A stretch of DNA of 64,000 nt from G963664835 sp965220775 (GCA_965220775.1 OZ244845.1:2914001-2978000); one strand, 5' to 3'; counted from the first letter of the stretch, positions 29,380 to 38,796 are shown. The notes: generated by a model from the letters alone, not told the origin. Numbers and translations: made by a program.

Positions 29380-30138
29380 GTGAGACATCTGATTCTGAAT
29401 CTTGAAGCGCCGTTGATGGCCTTCGGCGGCGAGACGATCGACAACCTCGGAGTCATCCGCTGGTTCCCGTCGGCGTCTATGCTTACCGGATTGCTGGCAA
29501 ATGCTCTGGGCTGGCGCCGAATCGAGCGTGATCGAAACCAGCAACTGCAGAACAGGCTGGTATTTGCCGCCCGAATCGATCGGGAGCCGCGAGGTAGGCT
29601 ACGCCTAAGGGATTTCCAAACCGCTCAACTGAACAAGAACGACAGAGGCTGGACCACGCGCGGACAGCCTGAGAGCCGAGCTGGCGGCGCCAACACCTAC
29701 GACGCCCCCCACCTGCGCTACCGCGACTACTTCGCGGACATGCGCGTAACCGTTGCCCTCCGTCTCCAACCCGAAAACGAATCTCCCGCTCTCAGCGATC
29801 TTGAATCGGCGCTCGAAAATCCGGCCCGGCCTCTTTTCATCGGGCGCAAGCCGTGCCTCCCTTCGGCCCATTTGCTCGCCGGCGAGCTCGAGGCTGACTC
29901 CGCTCTTGGCGCACTCATCGCATTGCCCTTGGAGGCCGGTCGGACCCTTACAGAATCCGTCCGGCTGTTCTGGCCTGATGGCGAGGATGTTGACGGCATC
30001 GAGCCATCCAGAACATACATGCTCACCGACCAGCGCAACTGGGTGTCCGGCCTCCACGGCGGCGGACGCCTCGTGTGCGAGGGAGCGAGGCCCGTAGCCA
30101 CATTCGAGCCCAATGCTGGAACACCGGAAGAGGAGTAG
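29380..30138 (+). CDS. cas5: Cascade subunit Cas5e (CasD)
   Basis: A 252-residue RAMP protein that caps the crRNA 5' handle. Its beginning RHLILNLEAPLMAFGGETID and then RWFPSASMLTGLLANALGW are diagnostic. Later come HLRYRDYFADM, FIGRKPCLPS and a C-terminal basic region. The start is GTG directly after cas7. The stop is two bases before the cas6e ATG and is preceded by GGAAGAGGAG, which serves as that gene's ribosome site. Confidence 0.94.
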   Translation: MRHLILNLEAPLMAFGGETIDNLGVIRWFPSASMLTGLLANALGWRRIERDRNQQLQNRLVFAARIDREPRGRLRLRDFQTAQLNKNDRGWTTRGQPESRAGGANTYDAPHLRYRDYFADMRVTVALRLQPENESPALSDLESALENPARPLFIGRKPCLPSAHLLAGELEADSALGALIALPLEAGRTLTESVRLFWPDGEDVDGIEPSRTYMLTDQRNWVSGLHGGGRLVCEGARPVATFEPNAGTPEEE

Positions 30139-30140
30139 CT

Positions 30141-30923
30141 ATGGAGACGGCAAAGGCGACGGCAAACCCTGTTGACACAATACCTCGACCCATCCACATG
30201 ATACGGGCAGACCTCGATGTAATAGCCTTCCATCGCTGGGCCGGTTCTAGGGGTCTCATCGCCCGAAACGCGTTCGACGAAGGCTTCGCTATGCACTGTC
30301 TCTTGGTGGAGAGCTTCGGAGATCGAGCCCCAAAGCCTTTTCGCTTGATCATCCCCAGGGACCGTGATCGTCGCGGCGTGCTCTTGGGTTACTCTAGTCA
30401 CGACGCGGACGCCCTGCGAGACGCCGCAGCGACGTTTGCTGATCCGCTCCAAGCCAGAGTCTTGCCGGCCTCCGGCTTCGATAGCAAGCCGATGCCCGCC
30501 TCTTGGAAACCGGCCCGGCGGCTGGGATTCGAGGTGCTGGTCCGCCCCATCGTCCGGCGCAGCAGGGGCGCGGAACATCCCGGCGCAGAGATTGATGCGT
30601 TTCAATGGGAAGCTTCCCGACATTCGAAGGACGGCATGGAGCGTAGTAGAGAGGAAGTCTACACTGACTGGCTTGCTGAGAGGCTCGGACAGCGCGGCGC
30701 GCAACTGGATGAGGCCAGACTGAAGTCGTTCCAAAGGGTACGAACGATCCGAAAGCTCGGTGCGCACGCAACTGAAGGTCCCAATGCCGTAATGCGGGGG
30801 ACAATCACAATTGTCGACCCTAATAAGTTCACTGAGCTTGTGGCCCACGGAATCGGGCGTCACCGCGCCTACGGGTACGGAATGCTCCTTCTGCGTCCGG
30901 CGCCCAATCCCACCGGTTCATAG
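30141..30923 (+). CDS. cas6e: CRISPR repeat endoribonuclease Cas6e (CasE)
   Basis: About 260 residues, a double-RAMP RNase that cuts each repeat at the 3' base of its hairpin and stays bound. The candidate catalytic His52 lies in FDEGFAMHCLLVESFGD, matching the family yalHxLL position, and GIGRHRAYGYGMLLLRP is the C-terminal glycine-rich loop. The start at 30141 is chosen for GGAGTAGCT just upstream; the longer reading adds 22 residues overlapping cas5. The N-terminal 20 residues are a disordered-looking extension. Confidence 0.93.
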   Translation: METAKATANPVDTIPRPIHMIRADLDVIAFHRWAGSRGLIARNAFDEGFAMHCLLVESFGDRAPKPFRLIIPRDRDRRGVLLGYSSHDADALRDAAATFADPLQARVLPASGFDSKPMPASWKPARRLGFEVLVRPIVRRSRGAEHPGAEIDAFQWEASRHSKDGMERSREEVYTDWLAERLGQRGAQLDEARLKSFQRVRTIRKLGAHATEGPNAVMRGTITIVDPNKFTELVAHGIGRHRAYGYGMLLLRPAPNPTGS

Positions 30924-30938
30924 AGCTGTTGCACAAAG

Positions 30939-31874
30939 ATGCTGAGAGGCAGACTCGGGCTCGAGACCGCAAGGGTTCCGCACGCTGACCGCCACGGTCT
31001 GCTCTGGCTGTCTCGGGGCGCCCTTGTCGTCAAAGACGGCACACTTCGGTTCAAACGAGAGAGTCCATCCAAAGCCGAAGATTCGTTGGATCGCGGCGAA
31101 TACGGCGTCCCTTTCCAATCTCTTTCGATGATCCTCCTCGGGCCCGGATCTACGGTCAGTCATGACGCCCTGCGCCTGATGGCCCGCCACGGAACCGCGC
31201 TCGTCGCGGTCGGCGAGGACGGAGTCAGATGTTACACGGCTCCACCGCTTATGCCGGACACCTCTGACGTCGCCCGCCGGCAGATGCGTGCTTGGAGCGA
31301 CTCTGAGGGCAGTCGAATCACTATAGCCCGCAAGATGTATGCCTTGCGCCTTGGAGAAATCTTTCCTCACAAGAGCCTCGACGCCCTACGGGGACTTGAA
31401 GGCGCCCGTGCGAGACAAACCTACAAGAACTTGGCCCGTCGCTTTTCCATACCTTGGCACGGTCGTCGCTACGACCGTAGCAATCCCAATGCGGCGGACA
31501 TTCCGAACCAAGCTATCAACCATGCGTCGGTCGCGGTGACGTCGGCTGCGGTGATTGCGGTAATAGCTGTTGGGGCAATTCCTCAGCTGGGATTCATACA
31601 CGAGCACAGCGGCGATGCGTTCGCATTGGATATCGCCGATTTGTTCCGTGACGCGATTCTGCTGCCTGCCGCGCTCAAATCTGCCAAGGACGTGATGAGT
31701 GACCCAAGCCTAAACATCGAACGGCACACGCGAAGGACTACCGGCGCGATGCTTCGCACCGAGCAGGTGATTCCCAAGATGATTGACCGCATAAAGACCC
31801 TCTTCGAGGATATTGTTCCGTTAGAAGAAACGCCCGCACAGGAAGCTCCGACAGCCTTGTCGAATCTCCAATGA
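30939..31874 (+). CDS. cas1: CRISPR integrase Cas1 (type I-E)
   Basis: A 311-residue integrase that with Cas2 inserts new spacers at the leader end. The metal-site residues are Glu154 (LRGLEGARAR), His221 (LGFIHEHSGD) and Asp231/Asp234 (FALDIADLFR). The N-terminal beta domain has LVVKDGTLRF and the family phrase VPFQSLSMILLGPGSTVSH. All catalytic positions are kept, so adaptation is predicted to be active. It lies 15 bases after cas6e. Its stop is 10 bases before the chosen cas2 start. Confidence 0.96.
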   Translation: MLRGRLGLETARVPHADRHGLLWLSRGALVVKDGTLRFKRESPSKAEDSLDRGEYGVPFQSLSMILLGPGSTVSHDALRLMARHGTALVAVGEDGVRCYTAPPLMPDTSDVARRQMRAWSDSEGSRITIARKMYALRLGEIFPHKSLDALRGLEGARARQTYKNLARRFSIPWHGRRYDRSNPNAADIPNQAINHASVAVTSAAVIAVIAVGAIPQLGFIHEHSGDAFALDIADLFRDAILLPAALKSAKDVMSDPSLNIERHTRRTTGAMLRTEQVIPKMIDRIKTLFEDIVPLEETPAQEAPTALSNLQ

Positions 31875-31884
31875 GGACGTGTGT

Positions 31885-32172
31885 GTGACTGTAGTCGTCA
31901 CGATCAATATCGACGCGAGGTATCGCGGATTTCTGGCGTCCGTGATGCTCGAGATAGCCCCGGGCGTGTATACGTCACCTCAGATGACTCAGGGAATAAG
32001 AGGGAGAATCTGGGACGTGCTGACGAAATGGTACTACGAGTTGAACAATGGCTCGATTGTGATGACTTGGCGGGACCCAGCTGCGGTAGGAGAACAACGA
32101 ATACTGACTTTGGGAGAGGCGCCCAAGGACATTGTCGACGCCGATGGCGTGTTCTTGGTGAGGTATCAGTAG
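31885..32172 (+). CDS. cas2: CRISPR adaptation protein Cas2 (type I-E)
   Basis: About 95 residues, a ferredoxin-fold dimer bridging two Cas1 dimers. The sequence VTVVVTINIDARYRGFLASV and IAPGVYTSPQMT is the Cas2e signature. The start at the GTG at 31885 is preferred over a GTG six bases earlier because the product then begins like its family and GAGGA lies 7 bases upstream. The C-terminal RDPAAVGEQRILTLGEAP portion is typical for type I-E. Confidence 0.93.
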   Translation: MTVVVTINIDARYRGFLASVMLEIAPGVYTSPQMTQGIRGRIWDVLTKWYYELNNGSIVMTWRDPAAVGEQRILTLGEAPKDIVDADGVFLVRYQ

Positions 32173-32287
32173 CCGTCTCGATCCGGGACGTGTAACCGGC
32201 GCATCACCGCCCTCCGAAAACAGTCTTTGACATAACCGCGAAAGGAGTCGCGGCGGCTCACAAACCGAACATTTAATCACATTAAGG
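32173..32287 (+). promoter_or_regulatory. CRISPR leader
   Basis: 115 bases between cas2 and the first repeat. It holds a perfect TTGACA at 32227-32232 but no clear -10 at the normal distance, and an A/T-richer patch (ACATTTAATCACATTAAG) next to repeat 1. The array's degenerate repeats lie at the opposite end, which supports this as the leader side where spacers are added and the pre-crRNA starts. Confidence 0.7.
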
Positions 32288-35200
32288 GGTTCCCCCGCAC
32301 GCGCGGGGATAGACCCTGACCAGCCTGTTCGGGATCGTCTTCGTAGCAGGTTCCCCCGCACGCGCGGGGATAGACCTCGAGCCGTGGGAACACCGGCTCT
32401 GGCACTAAGGGTTCCCCCGCACGCGCGGGGATAGACCTCTAATACCAGCTACGCGCCGCCTCCTAGCCGCGGTTCCCCCGCACGCGCGGGGATAGACCGC
32501 ATCTTCAGGGCCGCCGTACTCTCTTCGGGTGGGTTCCCCCGCACGCGCGGGGATAGACCGTCTCACTGTGGAATTTGCGGCCGGAGACGCAAGGTTCCCC
32601 CGCACGCGCGGGGATAGACCCCGTTGAAGGCGCACGCGAAGGCCGGCCGGTTCGGTTCCCCCGCACGCGCGGGGATAGACCCTCCGATTGCGTCGTCGAA
32701 TCCCACGTAATACGGGTTCCCCCGCACGCGCGGGGATAGACCGCAGGCCCGGAAGCGCGTCGCCGGCTTGTTGGTGGTTCCCCCGCACGCGCGGGGATAG
32801 ACCCGGTACTGACTATCTCGTCAGTGCGATGTCGTAGGTTCCCCCGCACGCGCGGGGATAGACCTCTCGATATTCGCGTTGGTGATTCCCAACGTGTGGT
32901 TCCCCCGCACGCGCGGGGATAGACCTCGGTGCTCGGCAATCGGCGTAGGTATGTCGCGGGTTCCCCCGCACGCGCGGGGATAGACCCTGTGCCGGCGGCT
33001 ACGTGGACAGCGACCGGGCGGTTCCCCCGCACGCGCGGGGATAGACCTGTTGCGCGGATTCCCGGCCTGGCTGCAAGCAAGGTTCCCCCGCACGCGCGGG
33101 GATAGACCGTGGACAGCCCACTTCCCGACCCGTCAAACCAAGGTTCCCCCGCACGCGCGGGGATAGACCTGTAGTATTCATCATGTATGACGACAATGCC
33201 CAGGTTCCCCCGCACGCGCGGGGATAGACCGTCTGACTCCGCGTCGGCAACGGCGGCGAGTAGGGTTCCCCCGCACGCGCGGGGATAGACCGAGTGACAG
33301 AGCTGTGGCGGGCTGTCGGCAAGGGGTTCCCCCGCACGCGCGGGGATAGACCCTCTAACCCTTGATGACAACGCCGATGCTACTCGGTTCCCCCGCACGC
33401 GCGGGGATAGACCCAAGGCGTACATCCGCACTCAGGCGGCCTCCATGGTTCCCCCGCACGCGCGGGGATAGACCCAAGCTTGATAGCCGGCTGTTAGGTC
33501 GTGGCGGGGTTCCCCCGCACGCGCGGGGATAGACCTCAACCATACAGTGCTATGGCGCATAAGTTGCTGGGTTCCCCCGCACGCGCGGGGATAGACCGCG
33601 GAGGCGGAGCACTACAGGGTGGCCTACTTCGGTTCCCCCGCACGCGCGGGGATAGACCTGACTGTAGCCACTATCCCTCTGCCGTGCCTTGGGTTCCCCC
33701 GCACGCGCGGGGATAGACCGACTCCAACGGTGATGATGTTACTGAAGAGCGAGGTTCCCCCGCACGCGCGGGGATAGACCGCACAAATGCCATACTGGGG
33801 CACGGTGAGAGCCGGTTCCCCCGCACGCGCGGGGATAGACCCGTATGGGTGACTGGAACAGCTTGGATAGTGGTGGTTCCCCCGCACGCGCGGGGATAGA
33901 CCGTAGCTGACAGTCTGTCCAGCAGCCGACCGGTAGGTTCCCCCGCACGCGCGGGGATAGACCGTGTCGCCAATGAGTGACGCCGCCGGTGCATTGGGTT
34001 CCCCCGCACGCGCGGGGATAGACCTTTCGTTGCTTCGGCGTTGTGGGTTGAAGCTTGGGTTCCCCCGCACGCGCGGGGATAGACCCCATCTACCATGATA
34101 GGTATGATGACCGGGTACGGTTCCCCCGCACGCGCGGGGATAGACCCGTGTCGAGATTTTGCATTGGCATTTTGATTGTGGTTCCCCCGCACGCGCGGGG
34201 ATAGACCTAGATCATCATTATCAAGTGGGTTATCTGCATCGGTTCCCCCGCACGCGCGGGGATAGACCCCAGCATGGCCACAATTTCCCACACACTGCCA
34301 TGGTTCCCCCGCACGCGCGGGGATAGACCTCAGTAGCACGTCACAAGCCCACTCACCATCTAGGTTCCCCCGCACACGCGGGGATAGACCCTACTAGCAG
34401 ACGTAATAGCAGAATCCGGCATCGGTTCCCCCGCACACGCGGGGATAGACCCCATTGCATTGATATCCGGGTCAAATTCCGTGGGGTTCCCCCGCACACG
34501 CGGGGATAGACCCAAGGTAGGCGCAAGCGTCGAGAGGATCGGGATGGTTCCCCCGCACACGCGGGGATAGACCGTGGTATAACGATCACCTCCGCGATAT
34601 CTACGGGGTTCCCCCGCACACGCGGGGATAGACCTCATGCGCGTGATTCTGAATCCCTTATATCGAAGGTTCCCCCGCACACGCGGGGATAGACCTCAGA
34701 GTGGCCGAGGGTTAGACTTGCGTCTTTTGGTTCCCCCGCACACGCGGGGATAGACCAGAAGAAGAGGGAGGAACTGCCACCGGGATGTCGGTTCCCCCGC
34801 ACACGCGGGGATAGACCTTCGTCAATGTCACCCCTCCTCGTTTTCCCGAAGGTTCCCCCGCACACGCGGGGATAGACCAACGTCGCTTGCGGTTTGCGCC
34901 CAGGCGGTCTTGGTTCCCCCGCACACGCGGGGATAGACCGCGGAAAAGGGGTTGGATCCGGCGCCGGCCTGGGGTTCCCCCGCACACGCGGGGATAGACC
35001 TTCATTCTCAAGAACGAACCACTGTTCCTCTCTGGTTCCCCCGCACACGCGGGGATAGACCTCATCCGGCATCCGAGTGTCCAGCATCGGGGAAGGTTCC
35101 CCCGCACACGCGGGGATAGACCGCGGAAAAGGGGTTGGATCCGGCGCCGGCCTGGGGTTCCCCCGCACACGCGGGGATAGACCTTCATTCTCAAGAACGA

Positions 35201-35551
35201 ACCACTGTTCCTCTCTGGTTCCCCCGCACACGCGGGGATAGACCGTTTGTTCGTGTTCCGCTTGCACTCGCTTATCAGGTTCCCCCGCATGCGCGGGGAT
35301 AGACCTCAGTGGAACGCCTACGGCTGCCGGATCCGGCAGGTTCCCCCGCACGCGCGGGGATAGACCGACCTTGAGGCCCCGGTAGTAGCTATCGCGGGTG
35401 GTTCCCCCGCACGCGCGGGGATAGACCGTTGTTGAGTGTTTGCCGGCGTCGTGTACCGGGGGTTCCTCCGGCCCCGCGTGGTGACCAGCCCTACAGATCC
35501 AAAGTCTGATGTGGTGGGAACGTGGTTCCCCCGCACGCGCCGGGATAGACC
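32288..35551 (+). CRISPR. type I-E CRISPR array, 54 repeats / 53 spacers
   Basis: 28-base repeats with 33-base spacers give a strict 61-base period (one spacer of 34, starting near 33598 minus one unit). The repeat is GGTTC, then stem CCCCGC, loop ACGC, stem GCGGGG, and handle ATAGACC. This is the I-E layout cut by Cas6e. Repeats 1-34 carry loop ACGC, repeats 35-49 (34363-35244) ACAC, repeat 50 ATGC, and 51-52 ACGC again. Repeat 53 (35461) is badly degenerate and 54 (35524) has one change. Spacers at 34940 and 35001 recur exactly at 35123 and 35184. The minus-strand ORFs with repeating IPARAGEP/PRACGGT are artefacts. Confidence 0.98.
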
Positions 35552-35652
35552 GGCCCTTCGAACCTCCGGCGTGGTATACTAGGAAACAAATGTTCGCCCA
35601 TGCCGGCTAGCTCAAATCGAGGGAGTTATATAGCTGGTCGCCCCGGCCGGCT

Positions 35653-35751
35653 CTAGCCGAACAGCATGACCACCAGCAGATAAAGGACCATAATCGTCCC
35701 GAAGCAGACGCCGGCCCCAATCAGGCTGTCAGCGCGATAGTGTGTGCCCAT
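35653..35751 (-). CDS. candidate 32-residue single-span membrane peptide
   Basis: The minus strand encodes a 32-residue peptide beginning MGTHYRADS, followed by a hydrophobic run (IGAGVCFGTIMVLYLLVVM) and ending LFG. It is preceded by GGAGAAAGGCGG about 7-10 bases upstream of the ATG. One transmembrane helix with a short polar N-terminus is clear. I do not recognise a family. It lies between the CRISPR trailer and the helicase gene. It could also be chance. Confidence 0.4.
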   Translation of the reverse strand: MGTHYRADSLIGAGVCFGTIMVLYLLVVMLFG

Positions 35752-36019
35752 CAATGCCGCCTTTCTCCGGAATACTAAGGCCGGGTGGCGGGGCGGGAAA
35801 GTTAGAGAATCGTTGTAGCCAGGCCATAGGTTCCGGCGCCGGAGTGAATGTAGCGTTTGGCGGCATGGGCAACGCCGTTGTCCTGATACTGATCACTGTC
35901 CGGCCTATCGGCGGCACGTTGGTGTCAGGGTGTTGGCCGCCCGGCTGTGTGCACCGCCGGCACGTCCACAAAAAAGTACTTTTTGCAAAACAAACCAGGG
36001 TTGCCTCGCCGGCTCCTGG
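35752..36019. other. intergenic region before uvrD-like gene end
   Basis: 268 bases with no convincing gene. The minus-strand ORF over it is proline-rich and featureless. A near-palindromic AAAAAAGTACTTTTTGC tract at about 35971-35987 could act as a bidirectional terminator for the helicase gene. Confidence 0.35.
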
Positions 36020-38218
36020 TCAGACCTTCACCAAGTTGGCGAAGCTTTGCATCAGCTTCTTGGGACCAACCCCGTCGAACACCACCTCCACAACGTAGTC
36101 CTCGCCGGCCCGCTTGCAGCTGATTATCACCCCCACGCCGAACTTGCCGTGGCGCACCCTGTCCGCCGGCCGGAACGGCGCCAGCACCTGAGGGGCCGGC
36201 CTACCCGCCGCCGTGGAGATAGGTGGTAGCGCCGGCTTTGGCCGCACGCCGGCGGCCAACTCGCGGGGGTAGATCGCCTGAAGATCCCCCGGTAGATCCT
36301 TCAAGAAGCGCGACGGCCCAAACATCATCGTCCCGACCCCCGCCCAACGCGATTCTGCGTAGCTCAGAACGAGGTGCTTACGCGCGCGAGTCATCCCGAC
36401 ATACACCAACCGTCGTTCCTCTTCCATCGCCGAAGGGTTGTCCACCGACCGAGAGTGCGGGCACAGTCCCTCCTCCAGTCCAGTCAGGAACACGGCATCG
36501 AACTCCAAACCCTTGGCGCCATGGAACGTCGCCAGCGTCACCAAGTCCGCGTTATGCGAGTACTCGTCCGCATCGGACACCAACGCAACCTGCTGGAGAA
36601 AGTCGGATATCGGCTCAAATCCGGCGCCCTCATAGCCCGTAGCGGCGCCTCGCAGTTGGTCGAGGTTCGACATTCGATCCTCCGAATCCGGCAACTCGCT
36701 GACATAGCTCGCATACCCTGTGTCCTTGATCGCAGCGTCCAGAATCTCCGTCGGAGTAACTTGCTCGATCTTGGCGCGCAGCCCACTCAAAATCTCGTGG
36801 AACGTTTGCAGCGCCGCGACGCCCCGCCGGCCAACCTGCAGGTCCGGCTCGTCCTCGCCGCCACTCGATCCAAACAGCCTGTCCAGCGCGTGACTCAGGC
36901 TGAGGCTTCGACCCAAGGCGTAATCCCGAAGGCCGGCAATCGTCTTGGCGCCTACCCCTCTCGTGGGAACGTTGATAATCCGCAGCAGGTGAGCGTCGTC
37001 GTACGGGTTAAACGCGGCGTAGAGATAGGCGAGAACATCCTGCACTTCCGCCCGCCGGAAGAAGCGGACCCCGATCACCCGGGCCGGGATGCTAAGACGG
37101 GCAAACGCGGTTTCGAGGACCCTCGACTGGGCATTCGTGCGATAGAGTACCGCCATCTCGTTGAAGGCCAGACCCCGTTTTCTCAAACGCCGGACGTGGG
37201 ACGCCACCATATTAGCTTCCTCGTCGTCGCTGGAGCACTCGACCAGGGCCAGTGCGTCGCCCGGAGGGTTGTCGGTCCATAGACGCTTGTCGTGTCTCTG
37301 GGAATTCGCCTTGATCAGAGACGCCGCTGCATCGATGATGTTCTGCGTCGAGCGGTAGTTCTGACCCAACGTCATCGTCTCGGCCTGGGAGTAGTCGGTC
37401 GGGAAATTGATAATATTGGCCAGGTCCGCGTGGCGCCAGCTATAGATGCTTTGGTCCTCGTCGCCAACTACGCAGACCGACCCCCCCTTAGGTCTCAGCA
37501 GCTTCAGCAAGCGATACTGGATTGTGTTCGTGTCCTGAAACTCATCGACCAATTGATGACGGTAGCGAGAACGATATCGGTCCCGGATCTGGGGATGTGC
37601 CAGAAAAAGCTCGATGACCCTTAGCAAGAGGTCGTCGAAGTCCAGCGATTTGCGCTCGGACAGCTTCTCCTCGTAGCGGTCGAATACCGATTGGGCCATC
37701 TGGCCGGGCAATCCCAGAGCGCCTCGCGGCATTTCAATACGCCCGCCGGCGTGCCTATTCTTCGCCGACGAGATCCTCGACTGTACGCTCGACGGCGGAA
37801 CGCGTTTGTTGTCGATATTCAGTTCGGCCAGCGCCTCCTTGATCAGCCTGGCCTGCTGGTCCGTATCGTAGATCGAGAAGCTCGGGGACACGCCGATTTC
37901 GGCGCCGTCCGATCGCAGCCACCGCGCGCAAATGCTATGAAACGTGCCGGCGGTGATTCTGCGGGCTGCGGCCGGAATCGTGCCGGCGAGGCGTTCTCTC
38001 AGCTCCGACGCCGCTCGATTCGTGAACGTGAGCGCCAGAACCTCTTCCGGCGCGACGCCGGCTTCGCGGATCAGATAGGCGATCCTGTGCACGATCAGTC
38101 GAGTTTTTCCCGACCCAGGACCCGCCAGCACCAGGATTGGCCCGCTGGTGCTGACCACCGCCCGTCTCTGATCCGAATTCAGCCCAAGAAGAAGATCGGA
38201 TGCAGCCTCGGAAGACAT
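36020..38218 (-). CDS. pcrA: UvrD/PcrA-type SF1 DNA helicase
   Basis: A 732-residue 3'-5' helicase for repair and replication-fork clearance. It has the Q motif LNSDQRRAVV, Walker A LAGPGSGKTRLI, Ia ALTFTNRAASELRER, and II HQLVDEFQDTNTIQ. Further motifs are III VCVVGDEDQSIYSWRHAD, IV QNYRSTQNII, V TFHGAKGLEFDAVFL and VI EEERRLVYVGMTRARKHL. The C-terminal PcrA tail ends DRVRHGKFGVGVI...VVFDGVGPKKL. The start at 38218 (MSSEAASDLLLGL) is chosen because the longer frame is repeat sequence. A TATACT box ends only 9 bases upstream. Confidence 0.95.
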   Translation of the reverse strand: MSSEAASDLLLGLNSDQRRAVVSTSGPILVLAGPGSGKTRLIVHRIAYLIREAGVAPEEVLALTFTNRAASELRERLAGTIPAAARRITAGTFHSICARWLRSDGAEIGVSPSFSIYDTDQQARLIKEALAELNIDNKRVPPSSVQSRISSAKNRHAGGRIEMPRGALGLPGQMAQSVFDRYEEKLSERKSLDFDDLLLRVIELFLAHPQIRDRYRSRYRHQLVDEFQDTNTIQYRLLKLLRPKGGSVCVVGDEDQSIYSWRHADLANIINFPTDYSQAETMTLGQNYRSTQNIIDAAASLIKANSQRHDKRLWTDNPPGDALALVECSSDDEEANMVASHVRRLRKRGLAFNEMAVLYRTNAQSRVLETAFARLSIPARVIGVRFFRRAEVQDVLAYLYAAFNPYDDAHLLRIINVPTRGVGAKTIAGLRDYALGRSLSLSHALDRLFGSSGGEDEPDLQVGRRGVAALQTFHEILSGLRAKIEQVTPTEILDAAIKDTGYASYVSELPDSEDRMSNLDQLRGAATGYEGAGFEPISDFLQQVALVSDADEYSHNADLVTLATFHGAKGLEFDAVFLTGLEEGLCPHSRSVDNPSAMEEERRLVYVGMTRARKHLVLSYAESRWAGVGTMMFGPSRFLKDLPGDLQAIYPRELAAGVRPKPALPPISTAAGRPAPQVLAPFRPADRVRHGKFGVGVIISCKRAGEDYVVEVVFDGVGPKKLMQSFANLVKV

Positions 38219-38227
38219 AGGCAAGAA

Positions 38228-38233
38228 AGTATA
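38228..38233 (-). promoter_or_regulatory. candidate -10 box very close to the pcrA start
   Basis: TATACT on the minus strand is separated from the ATG by only 9 bases and no Shine-Dalgarno is visible between them, suggesting a leaderless or nearly leaderless mRNA. Confidence 0.35.
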
Positions 38234-38289
38234 CCAGCCGGCTCCAGGAACACCGGACCGACTTGCTGCGCAGCAATTGTTCAGACTCA

Positions 38290-38790
38290 TGGGGACCGGT
38301 CTTGCGAGCATCATTCGTACGAAAGCATGTCCCGGACTCCGATCCGGGATCAATTCCGGCGCCGGCCGGCGACACCAACCACCGTCGCCCGAACAACGAC
38401 AGCCCAGGGTCGCAAGACAGAAATGTAGCGCTGGGGCTTGTCCCCAGCTAGGGGCGGGGTGCGTGGCACAGACGACACCTGACCCTTCCATCAACCAATG
38501 CACCCAATTTTCATACCTTGGTCTGCCGGCACCAGTCGGCACGAGCGATTCGTACGAAAGCACGTCCCGGACTCCGTTCCGGGATGGACAGTTCCCGCCA
38601 CTCGTTCCGTCATACCCGCGCCCCCGCATCGTCATTCACGCGATCAAAAGCATGCCCCGTACCCCGATACGGGGCGGGAATCCAGAGGATGGGTTGTGGG
38701 TGGCGCAAATGACACTCGAGCACTTGCCCCAACCAGCACCCCCAATCTTCATAACTTCGTGTGCCGGTGGCAGCCGGCATGGGCGATTGC
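38290..38790. repeat. mosaic of interspersed palindromic repeat modules
   Basis: The same family: CCCGGACTCCGATCCGGG, TGTAGCGCTGGGGCTTGTCC, TACCTTGGTCTGCCGGCACC, CCCGGACTCCGTTCCGGG, CCGTACCCCGATACGGGGCG and GTGCCGGTGGCAGCCGGCAT in order. It fills the divergent gap between pcrA and the zinc-finger/nth operon. Confidence 0.8.
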
Positions 38791-38796
38791 TATAAT
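38791..38796 (+). promoter_or_regulatory. repeat-derived TATAAT -10 box
   Basis: TATAAT occurs where the repeat module normally reads GATTGCTATGAAAGC or GATTGGTACGAAAGC. It lies 36 bases before the small zinc-finger gene. The -35 position (TGGCAG) is poor. Confidence 0.4.

Noticed and set aside
30075..30140. Upstream start for cas6e adding 22 residues
   Set aside because: It overlaps cas5 by over 60 bases and lacks a ribosome site; the ATG at 30141 follows GGAAGAGGAG.
32405..35351. Minus-strand ORFs of up to about 300 residues with repeating IPARAGEP and PRACGGT units
   Set aside because: They are translations of the CRISPR repeats: 61-base period gives the pattern in all frames. No protein is encoded.
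35729..35971. 80-residue proline-rich minus-strand ORF upstream of the small membrane peptide
   Set aside because: No ribosome site or domain, and it overlaps the better small ORF in another frame.
38219..38635. 139-residue N-terminal extension of the helicase frame
   Set aside because: The extension is read through repeat modules; PcrA-type proteins begin just before the LNSDQRRAVV motif, matching the ATG at 38218.
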